A DNA stretch of 64,000 bases from Neisseria flavescens (GTDB taxonomy: Bacteria > Pseudomonadota > Gammaproteobacteria > Burkholderiales > Neisseriaceae). The DNA lies in the NCBI RefSeq assembly GCF_005221285.1, contig NZ_CP039886.1, positions 1,054,001-1,118,000 on the forward strand. Reading direction: 5' to 3'. A program made the translations under genes and the position numbers. Positions 27,109-36,565 of this stretch are shown one piece after another (the first letter of the stretch is position 1; the number at the start of each line of letters is the position of its first letter). The notes under the pieces are model-generated. The model saw nothing but the letters and a program-made list of their open reading frames with translations, was not told the DNA's origin and searched no databases.

Positions 27109-29898
27109 TTAAGCGTAATGTCTGTCTTCGCCTTTACCGTCAACGTTGTCGGCACAACGTTTACAGATGGTTTCATGGCCTGCAACTGCGCCCACATCGT
27201 GGGTGTAGTGCCAGCAGCGTTCGCATTTTTCACCATCGCTGGCTTTAGCGGTTACAGCAAGTTCATCACCTACTTTCACTTCAGCTTTAGACACCAGCAA
27301 AGCAAAACGCAACTCTTCTCCCAAAGCGTTCAGGTAGCCGGCCATTTCTTCCGGCGCGGTAATTTCGGCTTCGGCTTGCAAGGACGAACCGACGGTTTTG
27401 TCGGCGCGCAAAGGCTCGATGGCGGCGGTTACGGCTTCGCGCACTTTGCGGACTGCCGTCCATTTTTTCACCAATTCGGCTTCGGCTTTTTCGTTGATGG
27501 TCGGGAACTCGTGCCAGGTGTGGAAAAGCACGCTGTCTTCTTCGCCGCCGCCGATGATGTCCCACGCTTCTTCGCCGGTGAAGCACAAAATCGGAGCAAT
27601 CAGCAGAACCAAACTGCGTGTGATGTGATACAGGGCAGTTTGCGCGCTGCGGCGTGCATGGCTGTCTGCTTTGGTGGTGTAGAGGCGGTCTTTCAGGATA
27701 TCGAGGTAGAACGCGCCCAAGTCTTCCGAGCAGAAAGAAACCATTTCTTTTACGGCAAAATGGAAGGCATAGCGCGGATAGTAATCGCCTGCCAGACGCT
27801 CTTGCAGCTGACGTGCCAATACCAGGGCGTAGCGGTCAATTTCCACCATGTCTGCCTGTTGTACCGCATCTTCAATAGGATTGAAGTCGCTGAGGTTGGC
27901 AAACAGGAAGCTCAAGGTGTTGCGGATACGGCGGTAGCTTTCGGTAACGCGTTTGAGGATTTCTCTGGAAATCGCCAATTCGCCGCTGTAATCGGTGGAT
28001 GCCGCCCACAAGCGCAGGATGTCCGCGCCGAACTCGTTATACACTTCTTGCGGCGCGACGACGTTGCCGATGGATTTCGACATTTTGCGGCCGTTTTGGT
28101 CAACCACGAAACCGTGGGTCAACAGCTGTTTGTATGGCGCGCGACCCATGGATGAGGCGCAGCCGGTCAGCATGGACGATTGAAACCAGCCGCGGTGTTG
28201 GTCGCTGCCTTCGAGATACAAATCAGCCGGCCATTCCAATTCTTCGCGTTGTTTCACAACGGAATAATGGGTCGAGCCGGAGTCGAACCATACGTCCATT
28301 GTGTCAGAAAGTTTATCGTAATTTTCGCAATCTTCCGCACTCAAGAGTTCGCTCTTATCAAGAGAAAACCATGCTTCGATGCCTTTTTCTTCGATTTTTT
28401 GGGCAACTTTTTCCAACAACTCGGCAGAGTTTGGATGCAGTTCACCGGTTTCTTTGTGGACGAAGAAGGTCATCGGCGTACCCCAGTAGCGTTGGCGTGA
28501 AACCACCCAGTCAGGACGGCCTTCAATCATGGCTTCCAAACGCGCGCGACCCCATGATGGGAAAAATTCAGTGTCATCAACGGCTTTGATGGCTTTATCG
28601 CGCAAGGTTTTACCATCGGCACCTGCTTTATCCATACCAACAAACCATTGGCCGGTCGCACGGTAAATCAACGGCGTTTTGTGGCGCCAGCAGTGTGCGT
28701 AGCTGTGTTCGATTTTGCTGCTTGCCAAAAGGTTGCCGGTTTCTTCCAGCCATTGCAGGATGACGGGGTTCGCCTCCCAAACACGCATACCGGCAACGCG
28801 CGGCGTTTCGCTAATGTATTTGCCCTCGGCGTTGACGGGGTTGTAAAGCTCGATGCCGTATTTGTTGCAGACGGCGTAGTCTTCCAGACCGTGCGCAGGC
28901 GCAGTATGAACCAAGCCGGTACCGGCATCGGTGGTAACGTGGTCGCCGTTGAGCATAGGAATATCGCGTTCCAAAAACGGATGGTTCATATGCAGGTTTT
29001 CCAGCTTGTCACCGGTGGTTTCGGCAAGGATGGCGATGCCGTCTGAAAAACCGTAGCGTTTCAAAGCGTCTTCCGCCAAATCTTTCGCCAGCACCAATTT
29101 GCCTTTGGGCGTATCAATCAGTTGGTAAACCACGTCTGCGCCAGCTGAAACAGCTTGGCTCGCAGGCAGCGTCCAAGGCGTGGTCGTCCAGATGACGGCA
29201 AACGCTTTGCCTTCGATACCTGCCAAACCGAATGCGGCGGCAAGCGCGGCGGTGTCTTTAAACGGATAGCCCACGTCAATCGCAGGCGATACTTTGTCTT
29301 TGTATTCCACTTCCGCTTCCGCCAGCGAAGAACCGCAGTCCAAGCAGAATTGAACCGGTTTCGCGCCCCGGTAGAGATAGCCGGATTTGTAGATTTCGCC
29401 GAGCATACGCACGGTATCGGCTTCGGTTTTAAAATCCATAGTCAGGTAAGGATGGTCCCAGTCGCCCAACACGCCCAAGCGGATAAAGTCTTTTTTCTGA
29501 CGGGCAATCTGTTCGGCGGCGTATTCGCGGCACAATTCACGGAAACGCGCTTTGGGCATGTCTTTGCCGTGCAGCTTTTCTACCATCACTTCGATAGGCA
29601 AACCGTGACAGTCCCAACCCGGCACATAAGGCGCGTCAAAACCGGCTTGGGTTTTGCTGCGGATAATGATGTCTTTGAGAATTTTGTTGACGGCGTGACC
29701 GATGTGGATGTCGCCGTTGGCATACGGCGGGCCGTCGTGCAGGATGAATTTCGGACGGCCTTTGGCGATTTCGCGCAGTTTTTGGTAGCGTTTTTGCTCG
29801 TACCAGCTTTTCAGCCATGCAGGCTCGCGCTTGGCAAGATTGCCGCGCATCGGAAACGGGCTTTCGAGCAGGTTGACGGTTTTACTGTAATCGGTCAT
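27109..29898 (-). CDS. ileS: Isoleucyl-tRNA synthetase
   Basis: A 929-residue class I aminoacyl-tRNA synthetase that charges tRNA(Ile) and edits misactivated valine. The HIGH motif is at residues 65-68, the CP1 editing domain fills the middle of the N-terminal half, and KMSKSIGN lies near residue 605. The C-terminal zinc site is C-x2-C (CERCWHY) and C-x2-C (CKRCADN) close to the end. Length and motifs are typical of the bacterial type. Two AT-type or AG-type uptake cores lie inside the gene. Confidence 0.98.
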   Translation of the reverse strand: MTDYSKTVNLLESPFPMRGNLAKREPAWLKSWYEQKRYQKLREIAKGRPKFILHDGPPYANGDIHIGHAVNKILKDIIIRSKTQAGFDAPYVPGWDCHGLPIEVMVEKLHGKDMPKARFRELCREYAAEQIARQKKDFIRLGVLGDWDHPYLTMDFKTEADTVRMLGEIYKSGYLYRGAKPVQFCLDCGSSLAEAEVEYKDKVSPAIDVGYPFKDTAALAAAFGLAGIEGKAFAVIWTTTPWTLPASQAVSAGADVVYQLIDTPKGKLVLAKDLAEDALKRYGFSDGIAILAETTGDKLENLHMNHPFLERDIPMLNGDHVTTDAGTGLVHTAPAHGLEDYAVCNKYGIELYNPVNAEGKYISETPRVAGMRVWEANPVILQWLEETGNLLASSKIEHSYAHCWRHKTPLIYRATGQWFVGMDKAGADGKTLRDKAIKAVDDTEFFPSWGRARLEAMIEGRPDWVVSRQRYWGTPMTFFVHKETGELHPNSAELLEKVAQKIEEKGIEAWFSLDKSELLSAEDCENYDKLSDTMDVWFDSGSTHYSVVKQREELEWPADLYLEGSDQHRGWFQSSMLTGCASSMGRAPYKQLLTHGFVVDQNGRKMSKSIGNVVAPQEVYNEFGADILRLWAASTDYSGELAISREILKRVTESYRRIRNTLSFLFANLSDFNPIEDAVQQADMVEIDRYALVLARQLQERLAGDYYPRYAFHFAVKEMVSFCSEDLGAFYLDILKDRLYTTKADSHARRSAQTALYHITRSLVLLIAPILCFTGEEAWDIIGGGEEDSVLFHTWHEFPTINEKAEAELVKKWTAVRKVREAVTAAIEPLRADKTVGSSLQAEAEITAPEEMAGYLNALGEELRFALLVSKAEVKVGDELAVTAKASDGEKCERCWHYTHDVGAVAGHETICKRCADNVDGKGEDRHYA

Positions 29899-29929
29899 TT
29901 TTTAATCTCTATTGTTACAATATTTCGGT

Positions 29930-29977
29930 TTCAGACGGCCTGATTGCTCATTTTGAAAAGAACAGGCCGTCTGAAAA
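29930..29977. repeat. Outward uptake-sequence pair upstream of ileS
   Basis: Inverted uptake sequences around 29930-29941 and 29964-29976 lie between ribF and ileS on the same strand. They may attenuate readthrough from ribF or serve only in uptake. Confidence 0.5.
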
Positions 29978-30036
29978 AATTCAAAGGACTTATTGTAGCC
30001 CAATTGTCTTGATTTTATAAGCTTCTAGAAGCGTTT

Positions 30037-30963
30037 CTATGCTTCCCAAACCTTCGCATCTTCCATATCTTGCAAAATTTGGGTTTTCAATGCTTCGATA
30101 CTCTCAAATTTTTTCTCGTCCCGCAGTTTGTGCAGGAAGCGGACGAAGATGCGTTGGCCGTACAAATCGCCGTTGAAATCGAACAGATGGACTTCCAGCT
30201 TCTGCGAGCGGTTGTTGCTGACAGTAGGGTTAAAACCAAAGCTGGCAACGCCTCGGCGCGTGCCGAATGTGCCGTCTGCCTCAACGACAAATACGCCGCT
30301 TAACGCATAATGATACGGAGGAAGCTGGACATTGGCGGTAGGTGCGTTGATGGTACGGCCGAGTTTTTGTCCGTGTTTGACCTTTCCGCTCAACACATAA
30401 TCATGGCCCAACAGTCTTTTGGCATATTCCAACTTGCCGTCTGAAAGGGCTTGGCGGACGGCGGTACTGCTGGTGCGGATGTCTTCAACGATAACGGACG
30501 GCGTGCGCTCGGTTTGCATATCGGGCTGTTGAGCCAAGAGTTCAAAACAGCCTTCACGGCCGGCACCGAAACGGAAATCGTCGCCAATCAGCAGATACCG
30601 CGTATTGAGTGTTTGGCGCAAAAGCTGGTCGATAAACGCTTGTGCGCTCATATCGGAGAAAGCTTGGTTAAAACACAAGACCCAAACGGCATCCACACAG
30701 CCGGTTTCACGCAAAAGGCGCAATTTGGTACGCAGCGGACTGATACGGTAAGGTAGCTTTTTCCCGGCTTTGCGCGCAAAAAATTCTTTGGGCTGAGGCT
30801 CAAAAACAACAACGACAACAGGCAGACCGCGCTGGTCTGCCTCTCGTTTGAGTTTTTGTAGAATGTGTTTATGCCCGAGGTGTACGCCGTCGAAGTTGCC
30901 GATGGTTACGGCGGCTCCTTGCGGAAATTTGGGCGCGTGTCGCTGTCCAAGCCAGATGTTCAT
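30037..30963 (-). CDS. ribF: Bifunctional riboflavin kinase / FAD synthetase
   Basis: A 308-residue enzyme that phosphorylates riboflavin to FMN and adenylates FMN to FAD. The N-terminal adenylyltransferase domain starts with GNFDGVHLGHKHIL at about 22-35. The C-terminal kinase domain contains GKVKHGQKLGRTINAPTANV beginning near residue 192. It lies before ileS on the same strand, the order often found in Gram-negative bacteria (ribF-ileS-lspA); lspA is not adjacent here. Confidence 0.97.
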   Translation of the reverse strand: MNIWLGQRHAPKFPQGAAVTIGNFDGVHLGHKHILQKLKREADQRGLPVVVVVFEPQPKEFFARKAGKKLPYRISPLRTKLRLLRETGCVDAVWVLCFNQAFSDMSAQAFIDQLLRQTLNTRYLLIGDDFRFGAGREGCFELLAQQPDMQTERTPSVIVEDIRTSSTAVRQALSDGKLEYAKRLLGHDYVLSGKVKHGQKLGRTINAPTANVQLPPYHYALSGVFVVEADGTFGTRRGVASFGFNPTVSNNRSQKLEVHLFDFNGDLYGQRIFVRFLHKLRDEKKFESIEALKTQILQDMEDAKVWEA

Positions 30964-31028
30964 GGGTGGTGGGTATTGTGTTTGAATAGGCGGCTATTGT
31001 AAACGTTATTGCCGTTTCAATAAACCTT

Positions 31029-31070
31029 AGGCCGTCTGAAACCAATAAATATATGCTTTCAGACGGCCCT
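31029..31070. terminator. Uptake-sequence hairpin between lipoprotein gene and ribF
   Basis: An inward pair of uptake sequences with a short AT loop lies just past the stop of the minus-strand lipoprotein gene. Confidence 0.65.
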
Positions 31071-31086
31071 AAAGTTTGTTAATACC

Positions 31087-31476
31087 TTACCACCACCAAG
31101 GATAACGGCCAAACGGATAGCCCCAATCGTCGTAATAGCGATAGTAGCGGGCTTCGCGCAGCTGTTCTTGGGAAATATAGTTTTGCCATGCCATTTTGTA
31201 GCAGGCTTGGAACATCGGATCGGAAACTTTGTCGATATATTTGAGGCGGAAGGCTTTTTGTTCCGCAGTTGCGACACCGGGTTTGCCTTCTTCGTCAAAT
31301 TTGCGGCGGATCAGCGCGGCAGTTTCCTGATCGCATTGGGCTGCAAGATGTACTTGAAGGTCCTGCTCATAGCGTTTCTGCGCTTGGGCGCGTGCGGCTT
31401 TTTGCTCAGGCGTGGTGGCGCAGGCGGCAAGCAATGCGGCAGCACCAATCAATAAGGTCAGGCGGATAGGATTCAT
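31087..31476 (-). CDS. Small putative lipoprotein, function unknown
   Basis: A 129-residue protein with lipobox LAAC and acylated C19 after a hydrophobic signal. The mature part is charged and helical with two cysteines (QCDQ and QACY), and it ends in an aromatic tail rich in Tyr and Trp (YYRYYDDWGYPFGRYPWWW). I do not recognise a domain. The start at 31476 is preceded by AAGGAA at good distance; an ATG seven codons upstream lacks a site and would push the signal peptide inward. Confidence 0.7.
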   Translation of the reverse strand: MNPIRLTLLIGAAALLAACATTPEQKAARAQAQKRYEQDLQVHLAAQCDQETAALIRRKFDEEGKPGVATAEQKAFRLKYIDKVSDPMFQACYKMAWQNYISQEQLREARYYRYYDDWGYPFGRYPWWW

Positions 31477-31637
31477 CGGGTGTTTCCTTATACTCATGTA
31501 TGGCTATTAATGTACGCCTTCATCTTGTAATGGGCAAGTGTAGCAACTTGGGGACACTTGATATTATTTGTTCTTGGCAGCAGGCAGTTGCATATAAAAT
31601 ACACCCCGTATAAATGCTCGCCCCTATCCTCAAATCA

Positions 31638-32513
31638 ATGAACGACGACAAACGACCCCACTCTTACCGACCGCGCCACCATAGGCAACACACGCCGCCG
31701 TTTTGGCAGGCAGACCGTCCGTACCTGCACGAACACAATATTTCCGATGCCCGTTTCAGACGGCTTGGTTACATCATGGCCTTTCTTGCCGGTGCGATTA
31801 ATGCCGGCGGCTTCTTCGCATTCTCACGTTATACCTCCCACGTTACCGGCTCTATGTCGCTGTTGGCAGATGTTTTGTATCTTCAAGAGTGGAGCATGGC
31901 CATTATCGCCACGATTAGCGTGTTGTGTTTTATTGCCGGAGCCGCGCATTCGGGCTGGGTCATTTTGTGGACGCAGCAAATGCGTTTCCGTGGCAGCTTT
32001 GGTTTTTCCATGTGGCTGGAAGCGGTTTATCTGTTGATTTTCGGCTTATTCGGCATTGCCGCGATGGAATGGGATTTTGGCGGATCGGATTTCATCATGC
32101 CATCTTTAGCATTGTTTTTATTATGCTTTATCATGGGCATGCACAATACCGTGATTACGCTTTTGTCCGGATGCGCCATCCGCTCCACCCATATGACCGG
32201 CACGGCAACCGATTTGGGCATTGAAATTTCACGCGCACTTTATTATTCCAAACAACATCATCCGCGCCTGCCGCACGTCCGCGTCAACAAACCGAAAATG
32301 TGGCTTTTAAGCGGCTTGATGCTGTCGTTTTTACTGGGCGGCGTGGTTGGCGTATGGGGTTATCATTTGGTCGGCCATCATTTCGCCCTGCCCGTTTCCG
32401 CCGTTTTGTTCATACTGGGCGCAGGCTCGGTGGGATACGATGTCAAAGTCAGACTGAAATGGGCATTTGTCAGCTGGTATCGCCGTAAAAAGAAAAAACG
32501 GAAGAAATCGTAA
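31638..32513 (+). CDS. YoaK family (DUF1275) membrane protein
   Basis: A polytopic inner-membrane protein of about 291 residues with six or seven helices. The DUF1275/YoaK signature is visible in MAFLAGAINAGGFFAFSRYT with TSHVTGSMSLLAD just after, and in the later IRSTHMTGTATDLGIE. Function is unknown; the family is loosely compared with transporters. The N-terminal 40 residues are basic and His-rich. The start is uncertain: ATGs at 31614 and 31638 both lack a clear ribosome-binding site; I prefer the second. Confidence 0.8.
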   Translation: MNDDKRPHSYRPRHHRQHTPPFWQADRPYLHEHNISDARFRRLGYIMAFLAGAINAGGFFAFSRYTSHVTGSMSLLADVLYLQEWSMAIIATISVLCFIAGAAHSGWVILWTQQMRFRGSFGFSMWLEAVYLLIFGLFGIAAMEWDFGGSDFIMPSLALFLLCFIMGMHNTVITLLSGCAIRSTHMTGTATDLGIEISRALYYSKQHHPRLPHVRVNKPKMWLLSGLMLSFLLGGVVGVWGYHLVGHHFALPVSAVLFILGAGSVGYDVKVRLKWAFVSWYRRKKKKRKKS

Positions 32514-32722
32514 AGAAAACTGCTTTTTATCTGGCGGCAAAACGGTCAGAAAAATGCAGAAATGTTTCAGTATTATGTTAACTGGCAAATATTTGCGTAA
32601 TATCGGGTTAAACCCGTTCTTTTGCGTTTCGGATATTCGGTATCATTAATCCGTAATGACCTACGCGGTTTTTATTGATTTTTTCAGACGGCCCGAGCCG
32701 TCATCTAAAAAGAGGATACGAC

Positions 32723-33403
32723 ATGAAATTCTTGAAACCCCTGACCGTTATTGCTACTGCAATTCCTTTGGCACTTACCGGCTGTGTGACCGATCCTGCT
32801 ACCGGTCAACAATCCGCCAGCAAAACCGCTATGTACGGTTTGGGCGGTGCGGCTGTTTGCGGCATTGTTGGTGCGCTGACCCACGGCGGTAAAGGCGCGC
32901 GTAACTCCGCATTGGCTTGTGGTGCAGTAGGTGCCGGTATCGGCGGTTACATGGACTACCAAGAGAAAAAACTGCGTCAAAGCTTGGCCAACACCAACAT
33001 CGAAGTTGAACGTCAAGGCAACCAAATCAAACTGGTTATGCCTGAAAACGTAACCTTCGCTACCGGCAGCGCTGCCCTGAGCGGCCATGCTCAAAGCGCC
33101 TTGTCTGCCGCCGCGCAAACTTTGGTTCAATATCCTGACACAACTTTGACCATCAACGGCCACACCGACAACACCGGTAACGACGCCATCAACGAGCCAT
33201 TGTCTCGCAACCGCGCCGAATCTGTTGCCATCTTCCTGCAATCCCGTGGCGTAAGCAGTACCCGTTTGAGCACTTTCGGTTACGGCTCCCGTCAACCCAT
33301 CGCCTCCAATGCTACTGTTGAAGGCCGCGCATAAAACCGCCGCGTTGAAATCTTGATCAACCCAGACCAACGCGCCATTGATGCCGCTAAAAAACAAATG
33401 TAA
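32723..33403 (+). pseudogene. OmpA-family lipoprotein with internal ochre stop
   Basis: An OmpA-like outer-membrane lipoprotein: lipobox LTGC (C21), a glycine-rich helical hairpin (about 33-80, glycine-zipper type) and a peptidoglycan-binding OmpA C-terminal domain with FATGSAAL and INGHTDNTGND. At 33332-33334 a TAA follows EGRA. The frame stays open for 22 more codons beginning NRRVEILI, exactly the conserved end of the OmpA domain, and stops at 33403. Relatives read EGRAQNRRVEI, so one C-to-T change (CAA to TAA) explains the stop. The product made would be 203 residues and lack the arginine pair needed for peptidoglycan binding. Sequencing error cannot be excluded. Confidence 0.85.
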
Positions 33404-33429
33404 TCCGACATCTGCCTGATTCCCATGCT

Positions 33430-33462
33430 TAAGGCCGTCTGAAATTTCAGACGGCCTTTTTC
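33430..33462 (+). terminator. Uptake-sequence terminator after the OmpA-family gene
   Basis: A compact inward uptake-sequence hairpin followed by a T run lies 27 bases past the native stop codon. Confidence 0.8.
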
Positions 33463-33567
33463 TTTGTAGATTTTGTTTGCAATTTCTCCTCATCAATCCA
33501 ATCCATCATAAAATTTATTCCTTTATTAACAAGACTTTTCAATTTTTCCTTTAAAAAAACTGTATTA

Positions 33568-33601
33568 ATACTCTAATTTTTACACTAATTTAGAGTATAA
33601 T
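33568..33601 (+). promoter_or_regulatory. Dyad overlapping a -10 box upstream of the nitronate monooxygenase gene
   Basis: ATACTCTAA (33568-33576) and TTAGAGTAT (33590-33598) form a perfect 9-bp inverted repeat. Its right arm overlaps TATAAT at 33596-33601. No good -35 hexamer is present at the right distance, which suits a regulated promoter. The regulator is unknown. The 340-base gap around it also has an AT-type uptake sequence at 33627 and an inverted partner near 33705. Confidence 0.4.
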
Positions 33602-33743
33602 TCCTAAAATTTTAAAAACACGCCTCATGCCGTCTGAAAAACGGCGGCGAAAAACACACTTATTTATATACACATCAGCCCGTTATCCAATCCATTTCAT
33701 AGGATTTCAGACGGCACCATCCAGAATCTATGAAGGAGCACCC

Positions 33744-34916
33744 ATGCACAACAACTTTGACCCATTGATTATCCGTGGCAAATCACTGATTCCCGTCGTT
33801 CAAGGCGGTATGGGTGTAGGCGTTTCCGCATCAAAACTCTCCAGCGCGGTTGCGCGCGAAAACGGCGTGGGTACGATTGCCAGCGTCGATTTGCGCCACT
33901 TGCACGAAGATTTGCTGGCCGAATCAAAAATCGATTCCAGCGAAGAAAAATACACCCGCCTCAACTGCATCGCGCTTGACCGTGAAATCAAAAAAGCCAA
34001 AGCCGATTCAGAAGGCAAAGGCATGATTGCCGTCAACGTCATGAAAGCCGTCAAAGACCATGCCGCTTACGTCCGTCAGGCCTGCGAATCCGGTGCAGAC
34101 GCGATTGTGATGGGCGCAGGCTTGCCTTTGGACTTGCCGGAAATGACCGAAGGCTACCACAAAGATGTCGCCCTTTTCCCTATTTTGTCCGAGTCACGCG
34201 GTATCAACATCGTTTTGAAACGTTGGATGAAAAAAGGCATCTTGCCCGATGCCATCGTTATCGAACACCCTGCCCACGCAGCCGGCCATTTGGGTGCGGC
34301 AACCGTTGACGGCGTGAATGATGCCAAATTCGAGTTCAAACGCGTTATTGAAGAAACATTTGAAGTATTCAAAAACTTGGGCTTGGAAAGCGAAAAAATC
34401 CCATTGGTACTCGCCGGCGGCATGGCAAACTTTGAAAAAATCAAAACAGCCTTGAAAAACTGGGGCGCGTCCGCTGTTCAAATCGGTACCGCGTTTGCCG
34501 TTACCGAAGAAGGCGATGCCCACATCAACTTCAAGAAAACGCTGGCCGGTGCGGAAACCGAAAAAGTGGTTGAATTCATGTCTGTTGCCGGTTTGCCTGC
34601 TCGCGGCGTGCGCACCAAATTCCTCGACAGCTACATCAAACGCGAAGCCAAATTGCAAGCCAATGCCAAAAACGATCCGCGCCGTTGCACCCAAGGCCTG
34701 AACTGCCTGACCAGCTGCGGTTTGCGTGACGGTTTGGCCAAAGCCGGTCAATTTTGTATCGACATCCAACTTTCCGCTGCATTCCGCGGCGAAGTCGATA
34801 AAGGCCTGTTTTTCCGCGGTAAAGACCCATTGCCGTTTGGCAACGCCATCCGTACGGTTCAAGAAACCATTCATTATCTCTTGAACGGTTCCCTGCCCGT
34901 CGTCTCTGCCAAATAA
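33744..34916 (+). CDS. Nitronate monooxygenase family protein
   Basis: A 390-residue FMN-dependent TIM-barrel enzyme of the nitronate monooxygenase (2-nitropropane dioxygenase-like) family. The N-terminal flavin loop is VVQGGMGVGVS, and the phosphate-binding segments include DAIVMGAGLPL, EHPAHAAGHLGAATVDG, LAGGMANFEK and SAVQIGTAF in order along the barrel. Family members oxidise propionate 3-nitronate or related nitronates; related proteins include FMN-dependent reductases, so the substrate is not certain. The start at 33744 has AAGGAG six bases upstream. Confidence 0.85.
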   Translation: MHNNFDPLIIRGKSLIPVVQGGMGVGVSASKLSSAVARENGVGTIASVDLRHLHEDLLAESKIDSSEEKYTRLNCIALDREIKKAKADSEGKGMIAVNVMKAVKDHAAYVRQACESGADAIVMGAGLPLDLPEMTEGYHKDVALFPILSESRGINIVLKRWMKKGILPDAIVIEHPAHAAGHLGAATVDGVNDAKFEFKRVIEETFEVFKNLGLESEKIPLVLAGGMANFEKIKTALKNWGASAVQIGTAFAVTEEGDAHINFKKTLAGAETEKVVEFMSVAGLPARGVRTKFLDSYIKREAKLQANAKNDPRRCTQGLNCLTSCGLRDGLAKAGQFCIDIQLSAAFRGEVDKGLFFRGKDPLPFGNAIRTVQETIHYLLNGSLPVVSAK

Positions 34917-34930
34917 ACGCATCAATATTC

Positions 34931-34979
34931 AAAAGGCCGTCTGAAAAACATTTAAACCCTGTTTTCAGACGGCCTTTTT
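34931..34979 (+). terminator. Uptake-sequence terminator of the nitronate monooxygenase gene
   Basis: Inward uptake sequences form a 15-bp stem with flanking A and T runs, about 15 bases past the stop. Confidence 0.8.
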
Positions 34980-35037
34980 GTCCCAATCCATCTAAAAAAT
35001 GCTAAGATTATTGCCTTAATTTATCGGCAGAAACACC

Positions 35038-36228
35038 ATGAACCCATTATTGAACCATCTCAAACCCTATCCTTTCGCCCGCCTGCGTGAAGCCATGCAA
35101 GGTATTGATGCACCTGAAGGCGTAACGCCCATTCATCTGCAAATCGGCGAGCCGAAACATCCGACGCCCAAAGTCATCACCGACGCGCTGACCGCCTCCC
35201 TGCACGAACTGGAAAAATATCCGCTGACCGCAGGCCTGCACGAACTGCGCCAAGCCTGCGCCGAATGGGTGGCCCGCCGTTATGATGGTTTGAGCCTCAA
35301 TCCCGACAATGAAATCCTGCCCGTATTGGGCAGCCGGGAAGCTTTGTTTTCTTTTATCCAAACCGTTTTAAATCCGGCTTCAGACGACCCCAAACCGGTT
35401 GTTATCAGCCCCAATCCTTTCTATCAAATTTACGAAGGCGCGACTATTTTGGGCGGCGGCGAAATCCATTTTGCCAACTGTCCTGCACCCAGCTTCAATC
35501 CCGATTGGAGTAGTCTGCCCGAAGACGTATGGCAGCGCACCAAAGTCCTGATTGTCTGCTCGCCAAACAACCCGAGCGGCAGCGTCCTGCAATTAGAAGA
35601 CTGGAAAGAAATTTTTGATTTGCAAGACAAATACGGCTTCGTTATTGCCTCTGACGAATGCTATTCCGAAATCTATTTTGACGGCAACAAACCAATCGGC
35701 GGTCTGCAGGCTGCGGCACAATTAGGACGCGGCACGCGCAACATCGTGATGTTTACCAGCCTGTCCAAACGCTCCAATGTCCCCGGTTTGCGCTCCGGCT
35801 TTGTCGCAGGCGATGCCGAGTTGCTCAAAAACTTCCTGCTCTACCGCACCTACCACGGCAGCGCGATGAGCATTCCCGTCCAACGCGCCAGCATTGCCGC
35901 TTGGAACGACGAAGAACACGTCATTGACAACCGCCGCCTCTACCAAGAAAAATTCGACCGCGTCATCCCTATTTTGCAACAGGCATTCGATGTCAAACTG
36001 CCTGACGCGTCGTTCTACATTTGGCTGAAAGTTCCCGATGGCGACGACTTGGCATTTACGCGCAACCTGTGGCAGAAAGCCGCTATCCAAGTGTTGCCCG
36101 GCCGCTTCCTCGCCCGCGATACCGAACAAGGCAATCCGGGCGAAGGCTACGTCCGCATCGCTTTGGTTGCCGATGTGGAAAGCTGCGTCAAAGCGGCTGA
36201 AACCATGGTTGCTTTATACCGCCGATAA
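35038..36228 (+). CDS. dapC: Succinyldiaminopimelate aminotransferase
   Basis: A 396-residue class I/II PLP aminotransferase of the DapC type, acting in the succinylase branch of lysine and meso-diaminopimelate synthesis. The PLP lysine is K244 in SLSKRSNVPGLRSGF, the type seen in DapC proteins. Other fold-type I features are the SPNNPSG segment (174-181) and D206 in ASDECYSE. The terminator that once followed it has been split by the autotransporter element. Confidence 0.9.
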   Translation: MNPLLNHLKPYPFARLREAMQGIDAPEGVTPIHLQIGEPKHPTPKVITDALTASLHELEKYPLTAGLHELRQACAEWVARRYDGLSLNPDNEILPVLGSREALFSFIQTVLNPASDDPKPVVISPNPFYQIYEGATILGGGEIHFANCPAPSFNPDWSSLPEDVWQRTKVLIVCSPNNPSGSVLQLEDWKEIFDLQDKYGFVIASDECYSEIYFDGNKPIGGLQAAAQLGRGTRNIVMFTSLSKRSNVPGLRSGFVAGDAELLKNFLLYRTYHGSAMSIPVQRASIAAWNDEEHVIDNRRLYQEKFDRVIPILQQAFDVKLPDASFYIWLKVPDGDDLAFTRNLWQKAAIQVLPGRFLARDTEQGNPGEGYVRIALVADVESCVKAAETMVALYRR

Positions 36229-36301
36229 AACAAAGGCCGAGACCTTTGCAAAATTCCCCAAAATCCCCTAAATCCCCACCAAGACATTTAGGGGATTTCT
36301 C

Positions 36302-36463
36302 ATGACCACCTTCTTCCGGCAAACCGCCCAAGCCATGATTGCCAAACACATCGACCGCTTCCCGCTATTGAAGTTGGATCAAGTGATTGATTGGCAACCG
36401 ATCGAACAATACCTGAATCGTCAAAGAACCTGTTACCTTAGAGACCACCGCGGCCGTCCCGCG
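36302..36463 (+). pseudogene. IS1106-like (IS5 family) transposase, 5' fragment
   Basis: The left IS copy keeps its end and the first 53 codons of an IS5-family transposase, starting TTFFRQTAQAMIAKHIDRF and continuing to RDHRGRP. Homology with the right copy stops at about 36462, and the frame then runs into sequence past the autotransporter gene. This is only the N-terminal part, without any DDE catalytic residue. Confidence 0.8.
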
Positions 36464-36511
36464 TCCCAACAAAAAAACCATCCCAACAAACAAACCGCCC
36501 CAACAAAAAAA

Positions 36512-36545
36512 ACAATCCGGAACGCGTCTGACCGTTCCGGATTGT
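36512..36545 (-). terminator. Terminator of the autotransporter gene
   Basis: A 13-bp perfect stem (36512-36524 with 36533-36545), with an 8-base loop, is followed on the minus strand by a run of seven T. It lies about 20 bases past the autotransporter stop codon. Confidence 0.85.
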
Positions 36546-36565
36546 TTTCAGGTGGCATCCGCGCA

